Source: UBA6921 sp964532385 (GTDB taxonomy: Bacteria; Pseudomonadota; Gammaproteobacteria; SG8-11). Taken from it: DNA of 56,135 nucleotides. The position numbers and the translations under genes were made by a program. Shown here one piece after another: positions 34,537 through 43,828 of this stretch (the first letter of the stretch is position 1; each line of letters opens with the position of its first letter). Location: contig CAZHHW010000009.1 of NCBI GenBank assembly GCA_964532385.1, positions 1 to 56,135 of the forward strand. Reading direction: 5' to 3'. A model generated the notes under the pieces. That model saw only the letters and a list, made by a program, of their open reading frames with translations. It made no database searches and was not told the origin of the DNA.

Positions 34537-35847
34537 TTACTTGTCCGAGGCAGCCTGATGATGCTCACCACCTTCAAAGATTAATAGAGGTTTAGATTTT
34601 CCATTAATTACATCCTGATCCACTATGACTTTGCTGACATTTTCCATGGACGGCAATTCATACATGGTGTCCAACAAAACCTGTTCCAATATCGACCTCA
34701 AACCACGCGCACCTGTTTTTCGCTCCATTGCGCGGCGAGAAATTGCACGCAGCGCGTCGTCACGGAATTCCAGTTCGGTGCCTTCCATTCCAAACAATTT
34801 GGCGTATTGCTTGGTAATTGCATTGCGCGGTTCAACGAGAATGCGTAACAAAGCTTCTTCATCGAGCTCTCCGAGCGTGGCAACAACAGGCAACCGGCCA
34901 ACAAATTCCGGAATCAAACCATATTTGATCAAATCTTCCGGTTCAATGTTAGTTAATACTTCAGAAACGGCTTTGCGATCTTTCTTGGTCCGCACCTCGG
35001 CAGAAAAGCCAATTCCGGTTTTCTCGGAACGATCTCGAATAATCCGCTCCAAACCTTCGAAAGCCCCGCCGCAAACGAAGAGGATATTCGAGGTATTAAC
35101 TTGCAAGAACTCCTGCTGCGGATGCTTGCGTCCACCCTGCGGGGGAACCGAAGCAATCGTACCTTCGATGAGTTTCAGTAAGGCTTGCTGGACACCTTCG
35201 CCAGAGACATCTCGCGTAATCGAAGGGTTATCTGATTTTCGCGAAATCTTATCGATTTCGTCGATGTATACAATGCCTGTTTGCGCCTTCTCAACATCGT
35301 AGTCGCACTTCTGCAGTAGTTTTTGGATAATGTTTTCAACATCCTCGCCCACATAACCTGCTTCGGTCAGCGTGGTCGCATCGGCAATGGTAAAAGGCAC
35401 ATTGAGCAACCGGGCCAAGGTTTCCGCGAGAAGCGTTTTACCACTGCCCGTGGGGCCTATCAGGAGAATGTTGCTCTTGGCAAGCTCAACCTCATCCTTG
35501 CGCACATCTTTGCGCACCGCGCCTTTCTTTGAGGAGACATCGAGCCGCTTGTAATGATTATAAACTGCTACAGATAAGGTTTTTTTCGCCCGTGTCTGGC
35601 CGACCACATACTCATCGAGAATCTTGTTGATCTCGTGAGGAGTGGGTAACTTCTTGCCGACAGCACCTGTGGATTTTTCCTGCACTTCTTCGCGAATAAT
35701 GTCGTTACAGAGTTCCACGCATTCATCGCACACGAAAACAGAAGGACCGGCAATCAGCTTGCGTACTTCATGCTGACTCTTACCGCAAAACGAGCAATAT
35801 AATAATTTATCGCCACCGTCCCCTTTGCCGTGCTTTTCATCGCTCAT
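34537..35847 (-). CDS. clpX: ClpXP ATP-binding subunit ClpX
   Basis: 436-residue AAA+ unfoldase that feeds substrates to ClpP. The N-terminal zinc-binding domain has CSFCGKSQHEV and FVCDECVELC with the four cysteines. Walker A is GPTGSGKTLLAET, Walker B is IVYIDEIDKI, and sensor 2 is in GARGLRSI. The ClpP-contact loop IGF-like motif is present in KTGIGFSAEV. Order clpP-clpX-lon is standard. There is a 146-base gap from clpP. Confidence 0.98.
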   Translation of the reverse strand: MSDEKHGKGDGGDKLLYCSFCGKSQHEVRKLIAGPSVFVCDECVELCNDIIREEVQEKSTGAVGKKLPTPHEINKILDEYVVGQTRAKKTLSVAVYNHYKRLDVSSKKGAVRKDVRKDEVELAKSNILLIGPTGSGKTLLAETLARLLNVPFTIADATTLTEAGYVGEDVENIIQKLLQKCDYDVEKAQTGIVYIDEIDKISRKSDNPSITRDVSGEGVQQALLKLIEGTIASVPPQGGRKHPQQEFLQVNTSNILFVCGGAFEGLERIIRDRSEKTGIGFSAEVRTKKDRKAVSEVLTNIEPEDLIKYGLIPEFVGRLPVVATLGELDEEALLRILVEPRNAITKQYAKLFGMEGTELEFRDDALRAISRRAMERKTGARGLRSILEQVLLDTMYELPSMENVSKVIVDQDVINGKSKPLLIFEGGEHHQAASDK

Positions 35848-35993
35848 TAGGATGCCCTGATGGTTACAACTTCGGAATAACTTAACCCAGATGATCTATA
35901 AATTCGTCGTAAATCGCAACTCTCATAATCAGATGTGATCCACCGCACAATGGTCGGTGTGTTATAGACCAATGTAGCTAACAGTTTCACTGA

Positions 35994-36629
35994 TTACAGC
36001 TTATTGGTTAACCGCTTAATTAATACTGAATCGATCAACCCATACGTCACCGCATCGTTAGCATTCATAAAGCGGTCGCGATCAGTATCATCCTGAATGC
36101 GTTCAATCGGTTGTCCTGTGTGTTTTGAAAGTATCTCGTTCAAACGCTCGCGTATCGCCAGAATTTCACGCGCATGAATTTCAATATCGGCTGCTTGTCC
36201 TTGTATCCCACCTAATGGCTGATGAATCATGACGCGCGAATGCGGTAAACAATGGCGTTTAGTAGCGGCTCCACCGGCCAATAATAATGCGCCCATACTG
36301 GCCGCCTGGCCAATGCACAAAGTACTGACATCGCATTTAATAAATTGCATGGTGTCGTAAATCGCCATTCCCGCAGTAACCGACCCCCCCGGCGAATTAA
36401 TATAAAGGTGAATATCCTTGTCAGGGTTTTCTGATTCAAGAAATAACAACTGGGCGACAATCACGTTGGCTACATAGTCGTCGACAGGTCCCACCAGAAA
36501 GACGACACGTTCTTTAAGCAGCCGCGAATAAATATCATATGCACGTTCACCGCGCGCCGATTGTTCGACAACAATTGGCACCATATTCAACCCGGTAATC
36601 GGGTGTGCCGCACTCTTTGTATCGGTCAT
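35994..36629 (-). CDS. clpP: ATP-dependent Clp protease proteolytic subunit
   Basis: 211-residue serine protease forming the ClpXP barrel. The catalytic triad is Ser111 (GQAASMGALLL), His136 (RVMIHQPLGG) and Asp185 (DTDRDRFMN), offset by 14 from mature E. coli numbering, as expected for a propeptide. The start at 36629 has AGGAG 7 bases upstream. The open frame further upstream overlaps tig and is not used. Confidence 0.98.
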   Translation of the reverse strand: MTDTKSAAHPITGLNMVPIVVEQSARGERAYDIYSRLLKERVVFLVGPVDDYVANVIVAQLLFLESENPDKDIHLYINSPGGSVTAGMAIYDTMQFIKCDVSTLCIGQAASMGALLLAGGAATKRHCLPHSRVMIHQPLGGIQGQAADIEIHAREILAIRERLNEILSKHTGQPIERIQDDTDRDRFMNANDAVTYGLIDSVLIKRLTNKL

Positions 36630-36645
36630 AGTTTGAGCTCCTTGA

Positions 36646-37950
36646 TCAACCAGTCTGCCCTTGTTTAATGAGGGCGTCAAACGTGCTGCCGATATCTTTC
36701 AGACGCGCGTTCGCGGCCACCCAAGCTACAACTTCATTTTCCAGCACATAAGACTCAACCTCACCGAGTCTTTTCTTATCCGCGTAATACCACTGCACCA
36801 CTTCATCAGGCTTTTCGTAGGTAGAAGCAAAATGTTCGACGGCTTCACGCAGTTTTTTTGGTTCTACTTTTAAATTTTGTTGTCGCACGATTTCGGACAG
36901 TATCAAGGCCAAACTCACGCGCCGTTGTGCAAACTCTTGTAATTGTGTGTTGGCAACAGTTGGGTCTGTTGCATTCATTGCTGTCTGGGCTATCTCCTGA
37001 TTTTTCATCAACGCCTGTACCTCCTGCTCCACTAACGCCTTGGGCACAGGAATCGGATTATGCTTAAGGAGCTCATCCATGACATTTTGTTTGAGCACTG
37101 TCTGAATTCGCCCGTCAAGCTCACGTTGCATATTTTGGCGCACATCTTTGCGTAACGAGTCTACGGTCGCGTCTACCACGCCCAAACTACGCACAAATTC
37201 TTCGGTTATTTCTGGTAACCTTGCTTCCTCCACCGCATTGACCTTAACATCAAACTGAACCTCTTTACCGGCCATCTCTGCGCGGTGGTAGTCAGACGGG
37301 AAACGCAAGGTGAAGGATAATTGTGCACCCGCTGAAATGCCCGTGAGATTTTCCTCAAAGCCAGGAATCATGCGTTGTTTACCTAATTCCACAGGCATAT
37401 TTTGGGCTTCGTTACCCGGAAATCCGCCCTCTTCTAACATACCTTTAAAATCGATTCGCACTCGATCCCCGGTTTTTGAAGCGCGTTCCACCACATTCCA
37501 TTCCATGCGCTGTTTACGGATATTCTCCAGTACGCGGTCGACATCCGCGTCGGTGATTTGAGCAGTGGGCCGGTCGATCTCGATACCGTCCAATGGATTC
37601 AAGCTCACTTCAGGATAAATTTCGAATGTAGCAGTATATTCCAACGGCTGTCCCGGCTGACGTGACTTCGGATGGATGTGGGGCGAGCCCGCAGGACGCA
37701 ACTTTTCTTTTCCTACAGCTTCATAAAAGGATGTTTCGAGCAGTTCGCCCATTACCTCCTGCTGCACCTTATCACCATAGTGCTGCTTAATAACATGCAT
37801 TGGCGCCTTGCCTGGGCGGAACCCGGAAATGCGGGCCCGCTTTGACAACGAATCCAGCCGGGTTTTAATTTCTGATTCGATTTTTTCAGCAGGCACTGCC
37901 ACGGTAATTTGCCGTTCCAGTCCATTGAGTGTTTGCACTGAGACTTGCAT
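36646..37950 (-). CDS. tig: Trigger factor
   Basis: 434-residue ribosome-bound chaperone and prolyl isomerase. The ribosome-binding signature is GFRPGKAPMHVIKQHYG in the N-terminal domain. An FKBP-like domain follows (GDRVRIDFKGMLEEGGFPG), then the long helical C-terminal domain. It lies 16 bases before clpP on the same strand and follows the tRNA cluster. Confidence 0.98.
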   Translation of the reverse strand: MQVSVQTLNGLERQITVAVPAEKIESEIKTRLDSLSKRARISGFRPGKAPMHVIKQHYGDKVQQEVMGELLETSFYEAVGKEKLRPAGSPHIHPKSRQPGQPLEYTATFEIYPEVSLNPLDGIEIDRPTAQITDADVDRVLENIRKQRMEWNVVERASKTGDRVRIDFKGMLEEGGFPGNEAQNMPVELGKQRMIPGFEENLTGISAGAQLSFTLRFPSDYHRAEMAGKEVQFDVKVNAVEEARLPEITEEFVRSLGVVDATVDSLRKDVRQNMQRELDGRIQTVLKQNVMDELLKHNPIPVPKALVEQEVQALMKNQEIAQTAMNATDPTVANTQLQEFAQRRVSLALILSEIVRQQNLKVEPKKLREAVEHFASTYEKPDEVVQWYYADKKRLGEVESYVLENEVVAWVAANARLKDIGSTFDALIKQGQTG

Positions 37951-38015
37951 CCTCGTTCCTCGCTTGAATTATAGAGTGTTTCGAAAAACCGCCCGACTGC
38001 CATGACGCCAGAATT

Positions 38016-38100
38016 TGGTGCGAAAGGAGAGACTCGAACTCTCAAGGGTTGCCCCACTGGAACCTAAATCCAGCGCGTCTACCAGTTTCGCCACTTTCGC
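38016..38100 (-). tRNA. tRNA-Leu(TAG)
   Basis: 85-nt class II tRNA on the minus strand with acceptor GCGAAAG/CTTTCGC, anticodon loop TTTAGGT (anticodon TAG), a long variable arm and encoded CCA. It is the last tRNA before tig and lies downstream of the terminator at 38150-38183. Confidence 0.96.
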
Positions 38101-38149
38101 GTTGCGCGGCATTATACCCGCACATATTCCGCCGATGATACGCAAAGAA

Positions 38150-38183
38150 AAACGCCCGGCGCTTCGAGGGCAGCCAGGCGTTT
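38150..38183 (-). terminator. Terminator between tRNA-Lys and tRNA-Leu
   Basis: On the minus strand AAACGCCTGGC and GCCGGGCGTTT pair over 11 bases with one G-U, followed by TTCTTT. It would end the Pro-Arg-His-Lys tRNA transcript before tRNA-Leu. Confidence 0.8.
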
Positions 38184-38189
38184 AGTACT

Positions 38190-38265
38190 TGGTGGGCCGT
38201 GAAGGGGTTGAACCTTCGACCCGCGGATTAAGAGTCCGCTGCTCTACCAACTGAGCTAACGACCC
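38190..38265 (-). tRNA. tRNA-Lys(CTT)
   Basis: 76-nt cloverleaf on the minus strand starting GGGTCGTTAGCTCAGTTGG, with anticodon loop CTCTTAA (anticodon CTT), T arm GAAGGTTCAACCCCTTC and encoded CCA. Confidence 0.96.
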
Positions 38266-38358
38266 AAGGGCGGTAGATTGAATCACATCCATCGTAAGCG
38301 ATTCAACTTTATATCCTGCGGCCACCAACCACAGTGCGTAGGTTTATAAACTAAAAAT

Positions 38359-38436
38359 TGGGGTGGACGATGGGACTCGAACCCACGACAACCAGAATCA
38401 CAATCTGGGACTCTAACCAACTGAGCTACGCCCACC
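38359..38436 (-). tRNA. tRNA-His(GTG)
   Basis: 78-nt tRNA on the minus strand starting with the extra G(-1) opposite C73, then GTGGGCGTAGCTCAG. The anticodon loop is TTGTGAT (anticodon GTG) and CCA is encoded. Confidence 0.97.
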
Positions 38437-38492
38437 ATTGAACGACGTGCGGCCGGAATTATACAGGCCCAATCAGAAAACGCCACGGAGAT

Positions 38493-38569
<77 letters not shown>

Positions 38570-38588
38570 AGTACCGTGTGATAAAAAC

Positions 38589-38665
<77 letters not shown>

Positions 38666-38776
38666 ATGCGGCGAGATTATAGCGGCACACTTGTACAGAA
38701 GCTATGTGCGAACGCGTAATTTGCGAACCGTGCGCGGCATGCGATCATACGCGCCTTATAATTCTGGGCGGGACCC

Positions 38777-39637
38777 ATGAACGCACGCATCATCGACGGC
38801 AAAAGTATCGCTGAAAATATTCGCCGCGGCATTAAACAGAGAATTGATCTGCGCCGTGCACAGGGTTTGCGGGCTCCGGGCCTGGCCGTCGTGCTGGCCG
38901 GAACCGATCCTTCGTCGCAGGTTTATGTACGCAGTAAACGCAAAGCCTGTGAAGAAGTCGGTATCCGCTCCTTTGCTTATGATTTACCCGGCAGCATCGG
39001 CGAACAAGAGCTGCTCGCCCTGATCAGCGAACTTAACGAGCGCACGGATGTTGACGGGATATTGGTACAGCTTCCGTTGCCCGCGCAAATTTCACCCGAA
39101 GCCATTATCGACCATATCCATCCCGAAAAAGACGTCGATGGTTTTCATGCTTATAACGTTGGCCGTTTAGCGTTACGCAATCCGCTGCTGCGTCCTTGCA
39201 CGCCACATGGCGTCATGACTTTACTTGAACATACCGGCTGTCCCATCAAAGGAGCGGATGCCGTGGTGGTCGGCGCGTCAAACATTGTCGGCCGTCCCAT
39301 GGCTTTTGAATTATTGCTCGCGGGCTGCACCGTCACGGTATGCCACCGCTTCACCCGTGATCTCCCGCTGCATGTGCAACGCGCTGACATTCTGATTGCT
39401 GCCGTAGGCAAACCTGGCCTGGTCAAAGGCGAGTGGATCAAGCCGGGGGCTGTGGTTATCGATGTGGGCATCAACCGCCTTGCCGATGGCCGTTTGATGG
39501 GTGATGTGGAATTCGACATTGCCAAAGAACGAGCGGCGTGGATTACCCCGGTCCCTGGAGGGGTCGGACCCATGACGGTCGCGACTCTATTGGAAAACAC
39601 GCTTTATTCGACAGAAAAATTGCACCAAACCAATTAG
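38777..39637 (+). CDS. folD: Bifunctional methylenetetrahydrofolate dehydrogenase/cyclohydrolase
   Basis: 286-residue cytoplasmic enzyme interconverting methylene-, methenyl- and formyl-tetrahydrofolate with NADP. The catalytic Lys/Tyr region is SQVYVRSKRKACEEVGI. ILVQLPLPAQI and DVDGFHAYNVG follow, and the nucleotide-binding block is VVGASNIVGRPMAFELL, like E. coli FolD. The C-terminus is TPVPGGVGPMTVATLLENT. It is divergent from the tRNA cluster and stands alone. Confidence 0.98.
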   Translation: MNARIIDGKSIAENIRRGIKQRIDLRRAQGLRAPGLAVVLAGTDPSSQVYVRSKRKACEEVGIRSFAYDLPGSIGEQELLALISELNERTDVDGILVQLPLPAQISPEAIIDHIHPEKDVDGFHAYNVGRLALRNPLLRPCTPHGVMTLLEHTGCPIKGADAVVVGASNIVGRPMAFELLLAGCTVTVCHRFTRDLPLHVQRADILIAAVGKPGLVKGEWIKPGAVVIDVGINRLADGRLMGDVEFDIAKERAAWITPVPGGVGPMTVATLLENTLYSTEKLHQTN

Positions 39638-39811
39638 CCATTACGAGATCACAGCCGGCTTGTGACAGGGTTCGCCGCGCCTCGATCCCATGCATCACTT
39701 CTACAATTAATTTTGCAATTAAGTCAGTACATGAGCGTATTTCGTTAGTTCGAAGGCCCTCGCCAACATGCTATAGTAATAGCGCAAATTCGTAATAGAT
39801 AAGGTGGTCGT

Positions 39812-40174
39812 ATGATGTCGACACACAGCACTGAACACACCGGGCACTTTAATTTTGAAGAATGGCTGGAACTCGCGCAGCGCGATCCAGAAGGATTTGA
39901 ACAGCGGCGCCGCGCCGTGATTGAAAGCTACCTCAGCAGCTTGCCGCTGGACAAACAGCGCCGTTTACGCGGACTCCAATTTCGTATCGATATGGAGCGG
40001 CAGCGCGCCCACACCGCAATGGGAGCCTGTATCAAGCTGTCATCTATGATGTGGGATGCTCTGGTTGGTCCCAGCGGACTTACAGCATCTATCCAGATGT
40101 TAACCGCCGCACGTCCACATGCAGTGAATGCTGCATCCGTCCGTAAAGCACAAGTACTCTCTTTCAGAAAATAG
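39812..40174 (+). CDS. DUF3135-family protein
   Basis: 120-residue small soluble protein. The pattern NFEEWLELAQRDPEGFEQRRR, then RLRGLQFRIDMERQRA, then ACIKLSSMMWDAL matches the DUF3135 family of gammaproteobacteria, whose function is unknown. A GTG one codon earlier is possible, but the ATG is preferred, with AGGTGG a few bases upstream. It is a single gene between folD and prkA. Confidence 0.75.
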   Translation: MMSTHSTEHTGHFNFEEWLELAQRDPEGFEQRRRAVIESYLSSLPLDKQRRLRGLQFRIDMERQRAHTAMGACIKLSSMMWDALVGPSGLTASIQMLTAARPHAVNAASVRKAQVLSFRK

Positions 40175-40218
40175 TTTTCCTCCACCTCTACAGTCAATCG
40201 TTTGACAAAAGACCGTCG

Positions 40219-40245
40219 TGGCATGCAAGAATGTCTTGCATGCCA
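40219..40245. repeat. Perfect 12-bp inverted repeat in the DUF3135-prkA gap
   Basis: TGGCATGCAAGA-ATG-TCTTGCATGCCA is perfectly symmetrical with a 3-base loop. No T-tract follows at once, so it is either a weak transcript end for the DUF3135 gene or a regulator site. The surrounding 40175-40561 stretch holds this, the promoter candidate at 40430-40446, and no gene. Confidence 0.7.
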
Positions 40246-40429
40246 GTGTTCTTGGAATTTGTCTGGCGGCCTTTTACGCACTGCTCAAGCGAACTTTTTT
40301 GCCCTATGCTTCTCTGAACGCTTTAGCAGATTTGCCAGCCAGTAACTGGGCTGTTTGAATATTTGCGATTAGCATTTATGTGCGGACATCCACATTCGTA
40401 AGAGAGATACGAATATTTCAGTGGCATCA

Positions 40430-40446
40430 CTGGCTTGGTTCTTGCT
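40430..40446 (+). promoter_or_regulatory. Candidate sigma-54 promoter of the prkA operon
   Basis: CTGGCTTGGTTCTTGCT has GG and GC exactly 10 bases apart in the context TGGC...TTGCT, as in the -24/-12 sigma-54 element. It lies about 115 bases before the prkA start. E. coli yeaGH is under nitrogen control, which fits. The match is partial. Confidence 0.4.
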
Positions 40447-40561
40447 AAAACTGAATATGAACGATATGAACATGGCTTGTGTGCATTATCAGTATTTGTC
40501 AATTGGCACATAGGATTTTATTCGCAGCGTTATCGCTGAGCGACCGTCGGAGGGGCACATC

Positions 40562-42484
40562 ATGAGCATCTTTAGTCATTACTTAGCCCGGTATGAAGAA
40601 GCAAAGGAAGAAGAACTAACGATTCAACAGTATTTGCAGCTCTGCAAATCCGATCCCACGGCGTTCGCCACGCCTGCCGAGCGCATGCTCAAGGCCATTG
40701 GTGAACCGGAAATGATCGACACGCGCAACGACACGCGCATGAGCCGGCTATTCTCGAACAAGGTTTTAAAGATTTATCCCGCCTTCCGTGAATTTTACGG
40801 AATGGAGGACGTGATTGAGCAAATCGTTTCGTACTTCAAACATGCCGCACAAGGACTTGAAGAACGAAAACAGATTTTATATCTCCTGGGTCCGGTCGGC
40901 GGCGGCAAATCGTCGCTCGCGGAGAAACTCAAGTCCCTGGTGGAACACGTCCCTTTCTATGCCATAAAAGGCTCACCGATTTATGAATCCCCGCTGGGGT
41001 TGTTTTCGCCTATCGAAGACGGCGAGATTCTCGAAGAAGATTACGGGATCCCGCGCCGCTACCTCAACATGATCATGTCGCCGTGGGCGGTCAAACGGCT
41101 CCATGAGCACAATGGCGACATCACCAAATTTAAAGTGGTGAAGGTGCGCCCCTCGCAACTCGAACAAATTGCGGTTGCCAAAACCGAACCGGGCGATGAA
41201 AACAATCAGGATATCTCCTCCCTGGTTGGAAAAGTCGACATCCGCATGCTGGAAAAATATTCGCAAGACGATGCCGATGCCTATAGCTATTCGGGCGGTT
41301 TGTGCAAAGCCAATCGCGGCTTACTTGAATTCGTCGAAATGTTCAAAGCGCCAATCAAAGTATTGCACCCGTTGCTGACCGCCACGCAAGAAGGCAATTA
41401 CAAAGGCACCGAAGGGCTGTCGGCGATTCCATTTGAAGGCATTATCCTGGCGCACTCCAATGAATCGGAATGGGTGACGTTCAAGAACAACAAAAATAAC
41501 GAAGCGTTTCTGGATCGTATCTATATTGTCAAGGTTCCGTACTGCCTGCGCGCATCGGAAGAAGTAAAGATTTATCAAAAGCTGGTCACCAACAGCAATC
41601 TTGCGAATGCCCCCTGCGCGCGCGGCACACTGGAAATGATGGCGCAATTCGCCGTGTTATCGCGTATCAAGGAACCTGAAAATTCCAATATCTATTCCAA
41701 GATGCGCGTCTATGACGGCGAAAGTCTCAAAGACACCGATCCGAATGCGAAGTCATATCAGGAATATCGCGACTACGCCGGTGTTGACGAAGGTATGAAT
41801 GGTTTGTCGACCCGCTTTGCATTCAAGATCTTATCGAAAGTATTCAACTTCGATAACACCGAGGTCGCGGCTAATCCCGTGCACTTGCTCTACGTGCTGG
41901 AACAGCAAATCGAACGTGAACAGTTCGCGCCGGAGACAGAAGAAAAGTACCTGTCCTATCTGAAAGGCTATTTGTCGCCACGCTACATTGAATTTATCGG
42001 CAAGGAAATTCAAACCGCGTATCTGGAATCGTATTCCGAATACGGCCAGAACATTTTCGATCGCTATGTGACTTACGCGGATTATTGGATTCAAGACGAG
42101 GAATATCGCGATCCCGATACCGGCGAAGTATTTGATCGCGGCGCGCTCAACGAGGAGCTGGAGAAAATCGAAAAACCGGCCGGCATCAGCAATCCGAAAG
42201 ATTTTCGCAACGAAATCGTCAACTTTGTTTTACGCGCGCGCGCCAACAACGACGGCAAGAATCCCAAATGGACTAGCTACGAAAAACTGCGCACGGTCAT
42301 CGAGAAGAAAATGTTTTCGAATACTGAAGACTTGCTCCCGGTGATCTCGTTCAACGCCAAGGCCTCCGGCGACGACCAGAGAAAACATCAGGACTTTGTC
42401 GAACGCATGATGAAAAGCGGTTATACGCAAAAGCAGGTACGCTTGCTATGCGAGTGGTATTTGCGGGTACGTAAGTCATCTTAA
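40562..42484 (+). CDS. prkA: PrkA-family serine protein kinase (YeaG)
   Basis: 640-residue stress-response kinase. An AAA+ part with Walker A LGPVGGGKSSLAEKL (residues 109-123) is followed by a C-terminal kinase-like region. Start sequence MSIFSHYLARYEEAKEEE is typical of YeaG. It heads the conserved prkA-yeaH-spoVR operon linked to nitrogen starvation and stationary phase in E. coli. GGAGGGGCA lies just upstream of the ATG. Confidence 0.95.
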   Translation: MSIFSHYLARYEEAKEEELTIQQYLQLCKSDPTAFATPAERMLKAIGEPEMIDTRNDTRMSRLFSNKVLKIYPAFREFYGMEDVIEQIVSYFKHAAQGLEERKQILYLLGPVGGGKSSLAEKLKSLVEHVPFYAIKGSPIYESPLGLFSPIEDGEILEEDYGIPRRYLNMIMSPWAVKRLHEHNGDITKFKVVKVRPSQLEQIAVAKTEPGDENNQDISSLVGKVDIRMLEKYSQDDADAYSYSGGLCKANRGLLEFVEMFKAPIKVLHPLLTATQEGNYKGTEGLSAIPFEGIILAHSNESEWVTFKNNKNNEAFLDRIYIVKVPYCLRASEEVKIYQKLVTNSNLANAPCARGTLEMMAQFAVLSRIKEPENSNIYSKMRVYDGESLKDTDPNAKSYQEYRDYAGVDEGMNGLSTRFAFKILSKVFNFDNTEVAANPVHLLYVLEQQIEREQFAPETEEKYLSYLKGYLSPRYIEFIGKEIQTAYLESYSEYGQNIFDRYVTYADYWIQDEEYRDPDTGEVFDRGALNEELEKIEKPAGISNPKDFRNEIVNFVLRARANNDGKNPKWTSYEKLRTVIEKKMFSNTEDLLPVISFNAKASGDDQRKHQDFVERMMKSGYTQKQVRLLCEWYLRVRKSS

Positions 42485-42565
42485 AATGCGGGCGATGGAG
42501 TACGGAAGCGCTTGGCAATGAGACTTAGACTGAGTGGGTTGAACTAGTCATCGAGGTTGCAAGCT

Positions 42566-43828
42566 GTGGCGCAAATAATCGATCGGCGGCTTAACGGCAA
42601 GAACAAAAGCGCGGTGAATCGCCGGCGTTTTATTGAACGCTATCGCACGCAAATCAAGAAAGCGGTGGCCGAGGCCATCGCAGGACGTTCCATTACCGAG
42701 ATCGAAAAGGGCGAAGCCATTTCGATCCCGTCCAAGGATATTTCAGAACCCACTTTCCGCCATGGCTCGGGAGGCATGCGCGAAACCGTGCATCCGGGCA
42801 ATCGTGAATTCGTGCGGGGCGATACTCTTCCGCGCCCCAACAGTGGCGGCAAAGGACGCGGCAAACAGGCAAGCAATAGCGGCGAAGGCATGGATGAGTT
42901 TGTTTTCCAGCTTTCAAAAGAGGAATTTCTCGAATTCTTTTTCGAGGATCTTGAACTGCCGAACCTGGTTAAGACCAACATCGCCAAGATTCCCGATGTG
43001 CGTAAAGTGCGCGCCGGACATACCCATACCGGAAATCCATCGAACATCAATATCGTGCGTTCAATGCGTGGAGCCATGTCACGACGTATTGCGCTGCGCG
43101 CCCCCCATCAACTGCGCATTGAAGAGCTCGAAGCGGAATTGCAGGGGTTGCTGCTGGTGTGCGGCGCGGATGACCCTCGCGTGCAACGTATCAAAAATGA
43201 AATAGACGAAGAGCGGCGGCGCATCACAATCATTCCGTTCATCGATCCGTTCGATCTGCGCTTTAATAATCGCGTGGAGGTCCCCAAGCCCACCACCCAG
43301 GCCGTGATGTTCTGCATTATGGATATATCGGGCTCGATGGATCAGGCCAAAAAAGATATCGCAAAGCGTTTTTTTATATTGCTGTATCTTTTTTTGACGC
43401 GCACTTACGAAAAAATCGAGCTGGTGTTTATTTCTCACCACACCGTGGCCAAAGAAGTCAGCGAAGAAGATTTCTTTTATTCACGCGAAACCGGCGGCAC
43501 CGTCGTATCGAGCGCATTGAAACTCATGCATGAGGTCGTCACGGAACGTTACCCCACCGCCGACTGGAATATTTACGCCGCACAGGCGTCAGATGGCGAC
43601 AATTGGAATGACGATTCACCGATTTGCCGCGATATCCTGATCAACCAGATTGCACCCCTGGTGCAGTATTTCGCCTACATCGAAATCACCAATGAGAATC
43701 CGCAAAATCTGTGGCGGGAATATCTGAACGTTAAAACCGTTTGCGAAAATTTCGCCATGCAGCGCATCGAAAACATCGGTGAAATCTATCCTGTATTCCG
43801 CGAACTATTTAAAAAGCAGGTCGCATGA
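42566..43828 (+). CDS. yeaH: YeaH/YhbH-family protein (DUF444)
   Basis: 420-residue partner of PrkA, of unknown biochemical role. The C-terminal half is a von Willebrand A-like domain with the metal site MDISGSMDQAKKD. The N-terminus IIDRRLNGKNKSAVNRRRF matches the family. I use the GTG at 42566, which has GAGG at 42553-42556. A TTG at 42557 directly touches that GAGG and cannot use it. The middle is basic and glycine-rich. The stop overlaps the spoVR start (ATGA). Confidence 0.94.
   Translation: MAQIIDRRLNGKNKSAVNRRRFIERYRTQIKKAVAEAIAGRSITEIEKGEAISIPSKDISEPTFRHGSGGMRETVHPGNREFVRGDTLPRPNSGGKGRGKQASNSGEGMDEFVFQLSKEEFLEFFFEDLELPNLVKTNIAKIPDVRKVRAGHTHTGNPSNINIVRSMRGAMSRRIALRAPHQLRIEELEAELQGLLLVCGADDPRVQRIKNEIDEERRRITIIPFIDPFDLRFNNRVEVPKPTTQAVMFCIMDISGSMDQAKKDIAKRFFILLYLFLTRTYEKIELVFISHHTVAKEVSEEDFFYSRETGGTVVSSALKLMHEVVTERYPTADWNIYAAQASDGDNWNDDSPICRDILINQIAPLVQYFAYIEITNENPQNLWREYLNVKTVCENFAMQRIENIGEIYPVFRELFKKQVA

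Noticed and set aside
36630..36680. Longer clpP start overlapping tig
   Set aside because: The ATG at 36629 has AGGAG at correct spacing and places the catalytic residues at the expected offset.
40499..40515. Second sigma-54-like site TTGGCACATAGGATTTT
   Set aside because: TGGCAC is present but the -12 GC is missing at the right distance.
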